The notes below the pieces were generated by a model. The model was not told the origin of the DNA, did no database searches, and saw only the letters and a program-made list of their open reading frames with translations. A program made the position numbers and the translations under genes. 64,000 nt of DNA, taken from contig NZ_CAOJCN010000024.1 of the NCBI RefSeq assembly GCF_948329515.1, forward strand, positions 1-64,000, written 5' to 3'. Shown in pieces: positions 33,181-41,879 of this stretch (its first letter is position 1; the number at the start of each line of letters is the position of its first letter). Source of the stretch: Cohnella rhizoplanae (GTDB lineage Bacteria; Bacillota; Bacilli; Paenibacillales; Paenibacillaceae).

Positions 33181-34290
33181 TTAATCGATAATTCCGCTCT
33201 GTAACAGCTTTACGCTGACGCGTACTTCGGTCTTCATGGACGGATACGCCTCGTAGAACGCGACGCTATCCCAGCCCCGCCGGTGCGTACGGACGAAGTC
33301 GCCGAATCCGATCGGGTCAACCCGGAGCCCTTGGCACTTGGCGATGAAGTCGGACATGCCGGTCTCGACGTAGCGCTTGATTACCCGCTCCAGCCGTTTC
33401 GCTTCCGCCTCGTTTTCTATTTTCACCGTCTCCGATATGCTCTTGATCATCACGGTCATCGCAACCCGAATCCGGATGGACGGGACGGGCCCCGCCGATA
33501 CGAGCTTAAACTTGGGGTGCGAGGATAACACGCGCAGCAGCAAATAGGGCTGGGAGCCGCCGGACGCTCTCAGCTTGACCAGCAGCGAGCCTTCGCGGCT
33601 TCGCTCGGACAGCAGCTTCAGGTACAGAACCTCCGCTTCCCGCGCGACCGCGACGACGCGGTCATCCTTGAACAAGGCGACGCCGCCGAGCTGCGCCCGA
33701 TGCTGTTTGTTGATCGTGATATAGGGCAAGAAGATGTCGCTGCCGGTTCCGTGATACCCGTACAAAATCTGCTGTAAATTCTGCCCTTTTAAATTGGCGG
33801 TCTTGGTGTTTTGCCAGATCATGTTCATCAGAAACAGGGTATCGTCCGTATTGGAGGTAGCCCGCATCGCCTCCAGCGCGGTCGTCTCCGATACGGCCAG
33901 CAGGCAGCGGCTTTGAACCTTGACGTCGCGCGACAATATTTTCAGGACGTCCCCGATCCCGTGCTCCGCGTACGATCGCCCGAACAGCATCATTTTCATC
34001 TGCCCGTATTCGATCGGCTTGTTGGTCTCGAGATTCAGCTGCGGCATCATATCGAAGCTGTTCGTCGAATCCGACTCCAGCAGTTTGATCTTGGTCTTGT
34101 CCTTGTCCGTATACTCGCCGACCTGCAGGCTCGTGACGATATGTCCCTCCGCCCTGTCATAGCCGGCCGTCTGGACCAGCGCGATCCGGTCCACGATCTG
34201 AGAGCTTCCGCACCCGCCCGCGGCGAGCGTCAGCAGTCCAAGAGCCGCGACCCGCCTGACGGTATTCCGACGTCCACGCATGCCCGCCAT
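33181..34290 (-). CDS. Ger(x)C-family spore germination lipoprotein
   Basis: 369 residues. The N terminus ALGLLTLAAGGCGSS is a lipoprotein signal (Cys near residue 27). It continues with the family pattern 'IVDRIALVQTAGYDRAEG' and ends with the Ger(x)C C-terminal domain (SETVKIENEAEAKRLERVIKRYVETGM). The ATG at 34290 overlaps the gerAA stop (TGATG), so the two are coupled. This is the third essential part of a nutrient germinant receptor. Confidence 0.92.
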   Translation of the reverse strand: MAGMRGRRNTVRRVAALGLLTLAAGGCGSSQIVDRIALVQTAGYDRAEGHIVTSLQVGEYTDKDKTKIKLLESDSTNSFDMMPQLNLETNKPIEYGQMKMMLFGRSYAEHGIGDVLKILSRDVKVQSRCLLAVSETTALEAMRATSNTDDTLFLMNMIWQNTKTANLKGQNLQQILYGYHGTGSDIFLPYITINKQHRAQLGGVALFKDDRVVAVAREAEVLYLKLLSERSREGSLLVKLRASGGSQPYLLLRVLSSHPKFKLVSAGPVPSIRIRVAMTVMIKSISETVKIENEAEAKRLERVIKRYVETGMSDFIAKCQGLRVDPIGFGDFVRTHRRGWDSVAFYEAYPSMKTEVRVSVKLLQSGIID

Positions 34291-35774
34291 CACTCCTCGT
34301 CAAAATCGTTGCTTTTCCGCTCGGCCTCCGGCTTGTATCGAATTCTGGACCGAGGCTTCAAGTAAGAAGGGCGCGTGCCGGTGACGGCATACGACGGCCG
34401 GATCAGACTGTCCTTCATGTCCTTGACCCTGACAGGGAAAAAGGGGACGGTATACGGATACCCCAGAGAACGCAGCCTGGACAGGTGCACGAGCAGGAAG
34501 CATACGGCAATAGCGATACCGAGACTGCCCCAGACGGCGGCGAGCAGGATGATCGGAAAGCGCAAAAAACGGATTGCGTTCGACATTTTGTAGATCGGCG
34601 TGACAAAGGACGTGAGCGCCGACAGCGATACGATGATGATTAATATGTTGCTGGTCAGCGACGCTTCTACGGCCGCCTGCCCCAAGATGATGCCGCCTAC
34701 GATTCCGAGCGACTGGCCGATGCGGCTGGGCAGGCGAGCGCCGGCTTCGCGCAGGAACTCGACGGTAATCTCCAGGAAGAGCGCCTCGAGAAAGGGCGCG
34801 AACGGAACGTTCTCCCTCGAGTAGATCAGCCGGCCGAGCAGCTCCTTGGGGATGACTTCATAATGGTACGTCATCAGCGCCACGTAAAAAGAAGAAGCGA
34901 ACAGAGAGAAAATGACGCCGAAGATGCGAATCATCCGGAAAAAGGAGCCGAGAATCCATGGCAAGAAATAATCCTCGGGCGACAAGAAAAAATCGAATAG
35001 CGTAGAAGGTCCTGTAATGAAATAAGGCGACCCTTCGCTGATGACCGCTACCTGTCCGGTGATCAAGGCATACACGACCCTGTCCCTCCGCTCGGTCGTC
35101 GTGAACAGCGGGAAGGGCGTCCTCGAATTGTCCGAGATGATCTGATCGAGCTGCGAGGTATCGAACACGACATCGAAATCAATGGCCCGAAGCCGCTTTT
35201 CCATCTTGGCGACGTTCTCTTCGTTCGCTACGCCGTCGATGTACATCAACGCCACTCTCGAACGCGAGATGCTGCCGACCAGGATCTCCTTCAGTACGAG
35301 GTCGGGCGTGTTCAACTGAGCGCGCAGCAGATGAATGTTGGTATCGAGATCCTCGATGAAGCCGATCTTGGGACCGACGACGCTGAACTCCATGTCCGTC
35401 TCGTTGCTCGAGCGCAATCCCTTCTTGGCCGGGACCGGAATGAGCGCGCAGGGCCCCTCCGGGTCCGAATCGCGATACACGAGCAGGCATCCCTTAAAGA
35501 TCTGCTCCCGCACGCGCTCCGGATCGGGGTCGGTCTCGAGGCCGTCCATGGGCACATGCGCGAGCAATCCACGCAGATCGCCGATCTCCTCCGTCTGCGC
35601 AGCGGTTTGCAGCGCGTGCAGCAGGTGGCCGAGACCTTCGACGTCGATCAAGGTCTTATAATAGGAGAAGCTGAAACTTTCCTTGCCTGTCGATAGAGGC
35701 GTCGTCACGAAATCCGTGGAGCGCTTGCAGCTATCCAGGATGGAGGCCATGCTGTACGCCTGTTGATTCGGCAT
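34290..35774 (-). CDS. Spore germination protein, GerAA family
   Basis: About 494 residues. The soluble N-terminal part (about 1-240) with SRSRVALMYIDGVANEENV and the membrane part (about 245-420, YFLPWILGSFFRMIRIFGVIFSLF...) match GerAA. The conserved PFAPFLEALFLEITVEFLREAGARLP stretch is present. Two ATGs lie within 6 nt; the one at 35774 has GGGGGG 6 nt upstream. First gene of the germinant-receptor operon. Confidence 0.95.
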   Translation of the reverse strand: MPNQQAYSMASILDSCKRSTDFVTTPLSTGKESFSFSYYKTLIDVEGLGHLLHALQTAAQTEEIGDLRGLLAHVPMDGLETDPDPERVREQIFKGCLLVYRDSDPEGPCALIPVPAKKGLRSSNETDMEFSVVGPKIGFIEDLDTNIHLLRAQLNTPDLVLKEILVGSISRSRVALMYIDGVANEENVAKMEKRLRAIDFDVVFDTSQLDQIISDNSRTPFPLFTTTERRDRVVYALITGQVAVISEGSPYFITGPSTLFDFFLSPEDYFLPWILGSFFRMIRIFGVIFSLFASSFYVALMTYHYEVIPKELLGRLIYSRENVPFAPFLEALFLEITVEFLREAGARLPSRIGQSLGIVGGIILGQAAVEASLTSNILIIIVSLSALTSFVTPIYKMSNAIRFLRFPIILLAAVWGSLGIAIAVCFLLVHLSRLRSLGYPYTVPFFPVRVKDMKDSLIRPSYAVTGTRPSYLKPRSRIRYKPEAERKSNDFDEE

Positions 35775-35855
35775 TGTCATCCCCCCGTTTGCCGGCCCTA
35801 GCGTATCTTTCCAGTAGTATCCTTTTATCCGGAGCCTTTATGCACATGGGGCATG

Positions 35856-35901
35856 CAAAAAGGCTCCGCCAACCAAGCGGGACGCTTGATCGGCGAAGCC
35901 T
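35856..35901 (-). terminator. Terminator after the RNA methyltransferase
   Basis: On the minus strand AGGCTTCGCC pairs with GGCGGAGCCT, with an inner AAGCG/CGCTT stem, and is followed by five T. Confidence 0.85.
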
Positions 35902-35953
35902 AAACGGCAGGAAACCGCGTGCGACTAGGAAGCCAGGTACAGTAAGAGCTCGC

Positions 35954-36853
35954 TCAGCCGCGCTTCACCAGCCGCTGTCGCTGCGCTTCGAATAGCAGCA
36001 CGGTGGCCGCCATCGCGACGTTGAGCGATTCGGCATAACCGGTCATCGGGATAATGACCGGGCGGTCGATGAGCGCTTGGGCTGCCGGCGACAAGCCGGC
36101 GCCTTCGTTGCCGAACAGCAGCCAGACGCCGCTCCCGGTCAGATCGAGATCGTAGCAGGAGTATTCGGCCTGCAGGCTGGTGCCGTACAGCACGGCGCCA
36201 TGCGCCTTGGCTTCGGGCAGCAGCCCGGCCAGGTCGGCCTCGATCGTCGGCACGCGGAAGAGCGAGCCCATCGTGGCGCGCAGCGTCTTGGCATTGTACA
36301 GATCGGCCGTGCCCCGGCCGAGCACGACGGCGGCCGCACCGCTCGCCGCGGCGCAGCGCACGATCGTGCCGACATTGCCGGGGTCCTGCACGCCGTCCAG
36401 CACGACGACCGGACCACGGCCCCGCGGGTCGGCTGAGCCGCTGGGTGCGTCGGACGAACCCGGCGCCCCCTCCATTGCGGCTCCGCCGAAGAGCGCGGAG
36501 GTATCCGCGCCGTTCTTGAGAGCCACCGCGAACACCGGCTGCGGCGTCTCGGTCTCGCTGCACTTGGCGATGATGTCCGGCGAGGCGGGGATCCACTCGG
36601 GGCCGACGCGGCCTGACGCGGGATGCGAACCGTCCCGCTCCGCGTAAGGCCGCAGCTCGTCCGGCAGGCCGCAGCCCTCGTCGAAAACGATCGCCTCGAG
36701 CGGCCATCCCGCCGCCAGCGCCTCCAGAACCAGGTGGACCCCCTCGAGCTTGAAGCGTCCGCTCTGCTGCCGGTATTTGCGCTCCGACAGCTTGGCCCAT
36801 CCCTTCACCCGCGGGTTGGCGAGCGAGCTGAGCGCCGGCTCATAGCTTGGCAT
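35954..36853 (-). CDS. TrmH/SpoU-family RNA 2'-O-methyltransferase
   Basis: 299 residues. The SPOUT motifs are clear in the C-terminal half: VVVLDGVQDPGNVGTIVRCA (about residues 148-167), WLLFGNEGAGLS (about 240-251) and PMTGYAESLNVAMAATVLLFE (about 265-285). An N-terminal L30e-like substrate-binding domain (NPRVKGWAKLSERKYRQQSGRF) precedes it. It probably methylates rRNA or tRNA using S-adenosylmethionine; the site is unknown. A 14-nt overlap joins it to the Ktr gene, and TTGGAG lies inside that gene. In Bacillus the YsgA homologue neighbours sspI, as here. Confidence 0.93.
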   Translation of the reverse strand: MPSYEPALSSLANPRVKGWAKLSERKYRQQSGRFKLEGVHLVLEALAAGWPLEAIVFDEGCGLPDELRPYAERDGSHPASGRVGPEWIPASPDIIAKCSETETPQPVFAVALKNGADTSALFGGAAMEGAPGSSDAPSGSADPRGRGPVVVLDGVQDPGNVGTIVRCAAASGAAAVVLGRGTADLYNAKTLRATMGSLFRVPTIEADLAGLLPEAKAHGAVLYGTSLQAEYSCYDLDLTGSGVWLLFGNEGAGLSPAAQALIDRPVIIPMTGYAESLNVAMAATVLLFEAQRQRLVKRG

Positions 36854-37514
36854 AGGCTTGCTCCAATCGGTTGAGCTGCTCGTTGCCGCCGACGATGACG
36901 AGCACGTCCGTGCGCTCGAGCGCGTGATCCGCGCGGGGCGTCACGTCCATCTGCTGTCCGCCGTGCTTGATCGCCATGACGTTGCAGCCGTACTTCACGC
37001 GAAAGTCCAGTTGGCGCAGCGTCTTGCCCACCATGTTCGAGGGCACCTGCAGCTCCACGATGCTGTAGTCGGGAGAGAGCTCGATATGCTCCAGAATGTT
37101 CGGCGAGATCAGTTGATGCGCGACGCGCAGTCCCATATCCCGTTCGGGGAAGACGACCTTGTCCGCGCCGATCTTGTTCAGTACCTTGCCGTGAAGCTCC
37201 GTCTGCGCCTTCACGATGATCCGCGGCACGCCCAGATCCTTCAGGATGAGCGTCGTTAGAATACTGGCCTGGATATCCTGGCCGATCGCGACGACGACGA
37301 CGTCCAGGTTGCGGATGCCGAGCGCCCGAAGCGCCTCCTCGTCGGTGGAGTCCGCGGATACCGCGTGCGTGACGACGTTGGCCATCTCCTGCACCCGCTC
37401 CTGGCTCTCGTCGATCGCGAGCACTTCATATCCCATCTCCGCCAAGTATCGCGCGACGCTCGATCCGAACCGTCCGAGACCGATGACGGCGAATTGCTTT
37501 TTCCCTTTGGCCAT
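36840..37514 (-). CDS. Ktr potassium-uptake regulatory subunit (RCK domain)
   Basis: 224 residues from the ATG at 37514, 7 nt after an AGGAGGAA SD; longer in-frame starts lack an SD. FAVIGLGRFGSSVARYLAEMGYEVLAID (about residues 8-35) is the NAD/ATP-binding Rossmann motif of the RCK_N domain, and the C-terminal TrkA_C domain spans about 140-218. It resembles KtrA/KtrC, the cytoplasmic ring that gates the KtrB/KtrD membrane pore with ATP/ADP and c-di-AMP. No pore gene is adjacent, as with Bacillus KtrC. A TATAAT promoter lies just upstream. Confidence 0.92.
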   Translation of the reverse strand: MAKGKKQFAVIGLGRFGSSVARYLAEMGYEVLAIDESQERVQEMANVVTHAVSADSTDEEALRALGIRNLDVVVVAIGQDIQASILTTLILKDLGVPRIIVKAQTELHGKVLNKIGADKVVFPERDMGLRVAHQLISPNILEHIELSPDYSIVELQVPSNMVGKTLRQLDFRVKYGCNVMAIKHGGQQMDVTPRADHALERTDVLVIVGGNEQLNRLEQAYAKL

Positions 37515-37566
37515 GCCGAAGGTTCCTCCTCGTCCTTGCCATTCCGGCTTGCTTTCGATGTTTTCC

Positions 37567-37595
37567 ATTATAACACGGACATGCCCGCCGGATAA
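37567..37595 (-). promoter_or_regulatory. Sigma-A type promoter of the Ktr gene
   Basis: TTATCC, 17 nt, TATAAT on the minus strand, about 50 nt upstream of the Ktr start. The -10 is perfect; the -35 has four of six consensus bases. Confidence 0.6.
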
Positions 37596-37682
37596 CCGCA
37601 AGTGTGTGCGGAGACGCTAATCATCGCGGCGGGCCCTGCCCATCGGGGTCTGCGGACGACTGCTTCGAGGAGGATCCAAGCC

Positions 37683-37934
37683 GTGAACATCACGTTGCGG
37701 GAAGCGATCTACAAACGCGTGGAAGGCAAGAGCAAGGCGGAGCTGCGCGCGACGATCGACGATGCGATCGGCAATGCCGAGGTCACGCTGCCCGGCATCG
37801 GCGTATTGTTCGAGCTGATCTGGTCGCACAGCAGCGAGGAAGTCCGCGAACAGCTCGTGGATACGCTTCACGTGCAGCTCGCGGCGCGAACAGTACCCGC
37901 TGACGCGGCATCTGCAGTACAGGCTGCAACCTAA
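37683..37934 (+). CDS. sspI: Small acid-soluble spore protein SspI
   Basis: 83 residues from a GTG at 37683 with GAGGAGG 9 nt upstream. The pattern matches SspI: NITLREAIYKRVEGKSKAEL, then DAIGNAEVTLPGIGVLFELIW and HSSEEVREQLVDTLHVQL. The family's conserved LPG(I/L)GVLFE(V/L)IW core is intact. SspI is a minor acid-soluble protein in the spore core made in the forespore. A longer in-frame reading from 37602 lacks an SD. The tail after residue 68 (ARTVPADAASAVQAAT) is unusually long. Confidence 0.92.
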   Translation: MNITLREAIYKRVEGKSKAELRATIDDAIGNAEVTLPGIGVLFELIWSHSSEEVREQLVDTLHVQLAARTVPADAASAVQAAT

Positions 37935-37956
37935 GCCGTCAGCTGAACTTGAGCCG

Positions 37957-39123
37957 TCACGCGCGATAGTCCCGCGCCTGCCAGACGACGGCTCCCTCGA
38001 CGAGGGTGTCCGTCACCACGGGCACCCCGCCGATCTGCCGGACGACCAGCAGGTCCGCGAGCTTGCCCGGCTCGATGGAGCCGAGTTCTCCGGCTCTCCC
38101 GAGCGCAGTTGACGGCGCCAGCGTCGCCATGCCGACAGCCTGGTGCAGCGGGATTCCCTTGGCATGCATCTCGAACAACGACTGCAGCAGGGACGCCGGA
38201 TGGTAGTCGGAGCATACGATATCGGCGGCTCCCGCCCTGACGGCTTCCAGAGCCGTCAGGTTGTTGTCGTGCGATCCGCCGCGCACGATGTTCGGCGCGC
38301 CTACGCATATGTTCATGCCCCGTCCGGCAGCGTATGCGGCGGTCTCCAGATTCAGCGGGAATTCGCTCACCGTCGCGCCGTACGCGATGGAGCGGTCCGC
38401 TTGCTCGGGCGTATCGTCGTCATGCGAAGCGACGGCGATTCCGTGCGCCCGCGCCAGCGCGGTCAACGCCCGCAGCTTCGACCAGTCGACCTGCGATCTC
38501 CGCTCCTGCAGCTCCGCCACGATCCGCGCGCACTCCTCCGCGTCGACGCCCTGATTTTTCATGACATACCGCTGGAATGCGCCCGGTCTGCGGTACTGAC
38601 CTTGCCCCGGGGCATGATCCATCAGCGACAGGTAATCGATCTTTCCTTCGCGGATCAGCCGCTCCGCGAGCGGGAACCCCGTCAGATGCGAGACCTCGTA
38701 TCGCAGGTGAATCCGATGACGAATCATCGATCGCTGAGCGCTGATCCGCTTGATCGTGTCGATCATCTCCGACACGAGATGCTCGCCCCGGAGGCTGAGA
38801 CCGACGCCGAGCGACAGCGAATGGTACATCGTCGTGATCCCGTGCCCCGCGAGCTTGCGCTCGAACTGCAGGAACGCCATCTCCATCGGAAAAAGCGTGT
38901 TGGGGCGCGGCTCGGTCTCCTTCTCGATCGCGTCGCAGTGAATATCCACTAGACCGGGCAGTACAAAGGCGCCGTCGGCATCAATGATCCGCGCACCCTC
39001 ATGCACGTCCTCGCCGCGTCCAATGCGCGCGATTCGCCCTTCCTCCACGACCACGTCCGCCGTCTCGATGCCGTCCGGCAGCACGACGGTGCCGTTGCGA
39101 ATCCATAGCTGGTTACGTTTCAT
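37957..39123 (-). CDS. phnM: PhnM-like alpha-D-ribose 1-methylphosphonate 5-triphosphate diphosphatase
   Basis: 388 residues from the ATG at 39123 (MKRNQLWIRNGTVVLPDG); a GGGGGAG SD lies about 9 nt upstream. An amidohydrolase metal site is visible in LVDIHCDAIEKE (HxD, about residues 58-69), with further ligands in RHRIHLRYEV, HDDDTPEQ and CSDYHPASLL. In the C-P lyase pathway PhnM releases pyrophosphate from the triphosphate intermediate. No other phn gene is in the window, so this is an orphan; it may serve a distant phn operon or another substrate. A long in-frame upstream extension through the 51-bp repeat exists but is not used. Confidence 0.9.
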   Translation of the reverse strand: MKRNQLWIRNGTVVLPDGIETADVVVEEGRIARIGRGEDVHEGARIIDADGAFVLPGLVDIHCDAIEKETEPRPNTLFPMEMAFLQFERKLAGHGITTMYHSLSLGVGLSLRGEHLVSEMIDTIKRISAQRSMIRHRIHLRYEVSHLTGFPLAERLIREGKIDYLSLMDHAPGQGQYRRPGAFQRYVMKNQGVDAEECARIVAELQERRSQVDWSKLRALTALARAHGIAVASHDDDTPEQADRSIAYGATVSEFPLNLETAAYAAGRGMNICVGAPNIVRGGSHDNNLTALEAVRAGAADIVCSDYHPASLLQSLFEMHAKGIPLHQAVGMATLAPSTALGRAGELGSIEPGKLADLLVVRQIGGVPVVTDTLVEGAVVWQARDYRA

Positions 39124-39323
39124 TTCCCCGCTCTCCCCCGACTGTTCCATTTGCTTTATGGATAGTATTCCACAATCGAAGGCTTGGGGGCAACAGAGGT
39201 TACTGAGGGGTGCTTGGAAAGGCGTACTTGGAAGGCGTGGTAAGTAGGTGTTCCAGGTAAGCGTGCAATGGAGGCGTGGTTGTGGGGGGTCAGTGTATGA
39301 GGAGGACAAAAGGGCCGCGCGGG

Positions 39324-39505
39324 GCGGATCGCCTTCACTACGAGAGGCGATGCGGACTGTCGGACTACCGCAGAGCGGATCGCCTTCACTACGAGAGGCG
39401 ATGCGGCCTGTCGGGCTGCCGCAGAGCGGATCGCCTTCACTACGAGAGGCGATGCGGCCTGGCGGGTCGCCGCAGAGCGGATCGCCTTCACGACGAGAGG
39501 CGCTG
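39324..39505. repeat. 51-bp tandem repeat, about 3.6 copies
   Basis: Units start at 39324, 39375, 39426 and 39477 (last partial). Each carries two inverted repeats: ATCGCCT/AGGCGAT around 11 nt, and TGCGG/CCGCA around 12 nt. Several frames stay open because the period is a multiple of three, but no SD or start fits. It lies between phnM and the next Gfo/Idh gene and is unrelated in sequence to the 51-bp repeat at 24879. The rest of 39124-39589 shows only a terminator. Confidence 0.9.
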
Positions 39506-39537
39506 ATGCGAACGCCCGCCGACTCTGCGTGCACAGC

Positions 39538-39570
39538 AAAAAGCCCGGACGGCGTCTAATCCGTCCGGGC
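39538..39570 (-). terminator. Terminator of the Gfo/Idh gene
   Basis: A perfect 10-bp stem (GCCCGGACGG/CCGTCCGGGC) with an 8-nt loop, followed on the minus strand by five T. Confidence 0.9.
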
Positions 39571-39589
39571 GATTCCATTGCCCAGGAAA

Positions 39590-40687
39590 TTACTCGAAGC
39601 CGCCCTCCGGCATGATCGCCGGACGCTCGGCCAGCGGTTCGAGCGCGATGTGGCGGTCCTCGGCAGACGCCTGGAGCAGCCCGTTCATCGTCTCGAGCAC
39701 GTGCAGCGCCAGACGGCCGGATGCCCGATGCGGACGATCCTCCGCGATCGCGCGCGCCATGTCGATGACGCCGATGCCGCGCATGTTGTCGTCGTAACCG
39801 AATGCGAGCGACACGTCCTCATAGTCGCCGCCCGGCTTGCGGAGCTTGACGGGACCGCCGAACGTATTCGGGTCCGGAACGCGCAGCGTGCCTTCGGTGC
39901 CGTGGATCTCGATCATGTTGGTCAGATTCGTGCCTGCGGCGACGTCGAAGCTCGTGATCAACGTGCCTACCGCGCCGGACTCGAAGTCCAGAACGCCGGC
40001 GATATGCGTCGGCGTCTCGACCGGAATACGCTCGCCCTTCTTGGACCCGCTGCCGATGACGCGCTCTGGCAACGAGATCGATGCGGATGCGGTGACGCGG
40101 CGGATGCCGCCCAACAGGAAGACGAACGCGGTCAGGTAGTACGGACCCATATCGAACAGCGGGCCGCCGCCCTTTTGGTAGAAGAACACCGGATCCGGAT
40201 GCCAGGCTTCCGGGCCGCTGCCCATCATGAAGCCCGTCGCAGCGATCGGCCGTCCGATCGCGCCTTCGTCGATCAGCTTGCGGCAGGTCTGGATGCCGCC
40301 GCCCAAGAACGTCTCGGGCGCGCACGCGATGCGCAGCCCCTTGGACTCGGCCAGCGCGACGACGTCGCGGCCGTCCTGGAGCTCGACCGCAAGCGGCTTT
40401 TCCAAGTATACGTGCTTGCCCGCTTCGAGCGCGCGGCGGCTGATCTCGGCATGCGAGGCCGGGATGGTCAGGTTGACGACGATGTCGATATCCGGGTCGC
40501 CGAGCAGCTCCTCGACGGTGTATGCCTTCGGCACGCCGAACTCCTGCGCGCGCGAGCGGGCCCGCTCGACGTCGATGTCCGCGCAAGCCACGACCTGCAC
40601 GTCGGACGATGCCGTCAGATTCTTTAAGTAAATGGCGCTGATGTTGCCGCAGCCGATCAAGCCGATCCGATTTTTGCTCACGCTCAT
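39590..40687 (-). CDS. Gfo/Idh/MocA-family oxidoreductase
   Basis: 365 residues. Three ATGs are adjacent; the one at 40687 (MSVSKNRIGLIGCGN) has AAGGAG 7 nt upstream. RIGLIGCGNISAIYLKNL is the NAD(P) motif and YLEKPLAV (about residue 92) holds the conserved lysine. The substrate domain contains GGGPLFDMGPYYLTA (about 182-196). It is transcribed alone, divergent from the thioredoxin-reductase-like gene, and ends in its own terminator. Substrate unknown. Confidence 0.9.
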   Translation of the reverse strand: MSVSKNRIGLIGCGNISAIYLKNLTASSDVQVVACADIDVERARSRAQEFGVPKAYTVEELLGDPDIDIVVNLTIPASHAEISRRALEAGKHVYLEKPLAVELQDGRDVVALAESKGLRIACAPETFLGGGIQTCRKLIDEGAIGRPIAATGFMMGSGPEAWHPDPVFFYQKGGGPLFDMGPYYLTAFVFLLGGIRRVTASASISLPERVIGSGSKKGERIPVETPTHIAGVLDFESGAVGTLITSFDVAAGTNLTNMIEIHGTEGTLRVPDPNTFGGPVKLRKPGGDYEDVSLAFGYDDNMRGIGVIDMARAIAEDRPHRASGRLALHVLETMNGLLQASAEDRHIALEPLAERPAIMPEGGFE

Positions 40688-40791
40688 CATCATACTCCTT
40701 AGGAAGTGTTTAATCGCTTTCATTATAACGCTTGCCCGCCATTCGTTGTTGTCCGATCTTTGTTCGATTTGGGTCTACGCGAAAAAAACGA

Positions 40792-40820
40792 TTGCGGAAC
40801 GAAAACATGCGGTCTATAAT
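40792..40820 (+). promoter_or_regulatory. Sigma-A type promoter of the thioredoxin-reductase-like gene
   Basis: TTGCGG, 17 nt, TATAAT. A second TATAAT at 40838-40843, in a direct repeat of the -10 region (GTCTATAAT), lies 23 nt further downstream. Confidence 0.75.
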
Positions 40821-40864
40821 TATGGATATAAAGAGTCTATAATATCAATAAAAGGAGAATGCGT

Positions 40865-41800
40865 ATGGAATCGTTGCTTTATGACGCGGCTATTATCGGA
40901 GGCGGACCTGCGGGGTTAAACGCGGCGCTGATGCTGGGAAGAGCCAGGAAAAACGTGATCGTGATCGACGAGGGGCTTCCCCGCAACCGCGTGACGCATG
41001 AGTCTCATGGATTTCTGACCAGGGACGGCATAAAGCCGGACGAATTCAGACGCATCGCCGTCGAACAAATCCAGGCTTACCCCTCCGTCCGGTTCAGCGC
41101 GGATATCGCCGTCGATATTGCCGGAGCGGACGGCGACTTTACAATTTCCACCAGGAGGGGAGATGCCTATCATGCAAAAAAGCTATTGTTCGCCGTCGGC
41201 AAAAAGGATCGGCTGCCGGAGATCGAAGGGCTGACCGACGTATACGGGAAAAGCGCATTCGTCTGCCCTTATTGCGACGGCTGGGAGCTGCGCGACCGTC
41301 CGCTCGCCGTCATCGCCAAAGGCGCTGGCGCGCATCACTTCGCCAAGACGATCTCGGGCTGGTCGGATCGCATCGCGCTTTGTACCGACGGCCCCGACGA
41401 GCTGACCGAGGAACTGCGCGGGGAGCTGCGCGTCCGCGGCATTCCGCTGTATGACGCGCCGATCCGCCGGATCGTCTCCGCCGACGGCTTGGTGAGCCGG
41501 ATCGAGCTGCAAGACGGCGCCTCCGTCGCCTGCACCGGCATTTTCTTTGCGCCGACGCTTGTACCGGGCTCCGACCTGCCTCAAGCATTGGGCTGCGAGC
41601 TGACCCCTACGGGCAGCGTGGCCACGTTCGATACTTTTGGAAAGTCGAGCGTACCGGGCGTGTACGCGGCCGGCGATATCGCAACCGAGCTGTATCAATT
41701 AATTACTGCCGCATCTATGGGCGCGATGGCCGGAGCCGGCATCAATGCCGAGCTGCTGGCGGAAGCCTGGGAGGCTCGAGGACGAGCGGTCCGTCACTAA
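40865..41800 (+). CDS. Thioredoxin-reductase-like FAD/NAD(P) oxidoreductase
   Basis: 311 residues. The ATG at 40865 has AAAGGAG 7 nt upstream; another ATG six nt earlier lacks room for the SD. DAAIIGGGPAGLNAALMLGRA binds FAD, and VCPYCDGWEL (about residues 136-145) holds the redox CxxC motif of this branch. GVYAAGDIATELYQLITAAS is the C-terminal FAD motif. It reduces a disulfide partner, but the tryptophan in place of the usual tyrosine and the truncated NADPH region (IAKGAGAHHFAKTI, no GxGxxA/G) suggest a divergent member rather than TrxB. Isolated gene. Confidence 0.9.
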   Translation: MESLLYDAAIIGGGPAGLNAALMLGRARKNVIVIDEGLPRNRVTHESHGFLTRDGIKPDEFRRIAVEQIQAYPSVRFSADIAVDIAGADGDFTISTRRGDAYHAKKLLFAVGKKDRLPEIEGLTDVYGKSAFVCPYCDGWELRDRPLAVIAKGAGAHHFAKTISGWSDRIALCTDGPDELTEELRGELRVRGIPLYDAPIRRIVSADGLVSRIELQDGASVACTGIFFAPTLVPGSDLPQALGCELTPTGSVATFDTFGKSSVPGVYAAGDIATELYQLITAASMGAMAGAGINAELLAEAWEARGRAVRH

Positions 41801-41828
41801 TTCCTGACCTACCGATGCCATAAAAAGA

Positions 41829-41863
41829 CGCCCGGAACAGCCGACCATCGGCAGTTCCGGGCG
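41829..41863. terminator. Bidirectional terminator between converging genes
   Basis: CGCCCGGAAC pairs perfectly with GTTCCGGGCG around a 15-nt loop with an inner CCGA/TCGG stem. TCTTTTT follows on the minus strand; the plus-strand T run is weak. It ends both the oxidoreductase and the GH114-like gene. Confidence 0.85.
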
Positions 41864-41879
41864 CTTACTGTTTACGATG

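Noticed and set aside
39124..39534. N-terminal extension of PhnM through the 51-bp repeat
   Set aside because: The frame is open only because the repeat period is a multiple of three; the family N terminus and a strong SD start at 39123.
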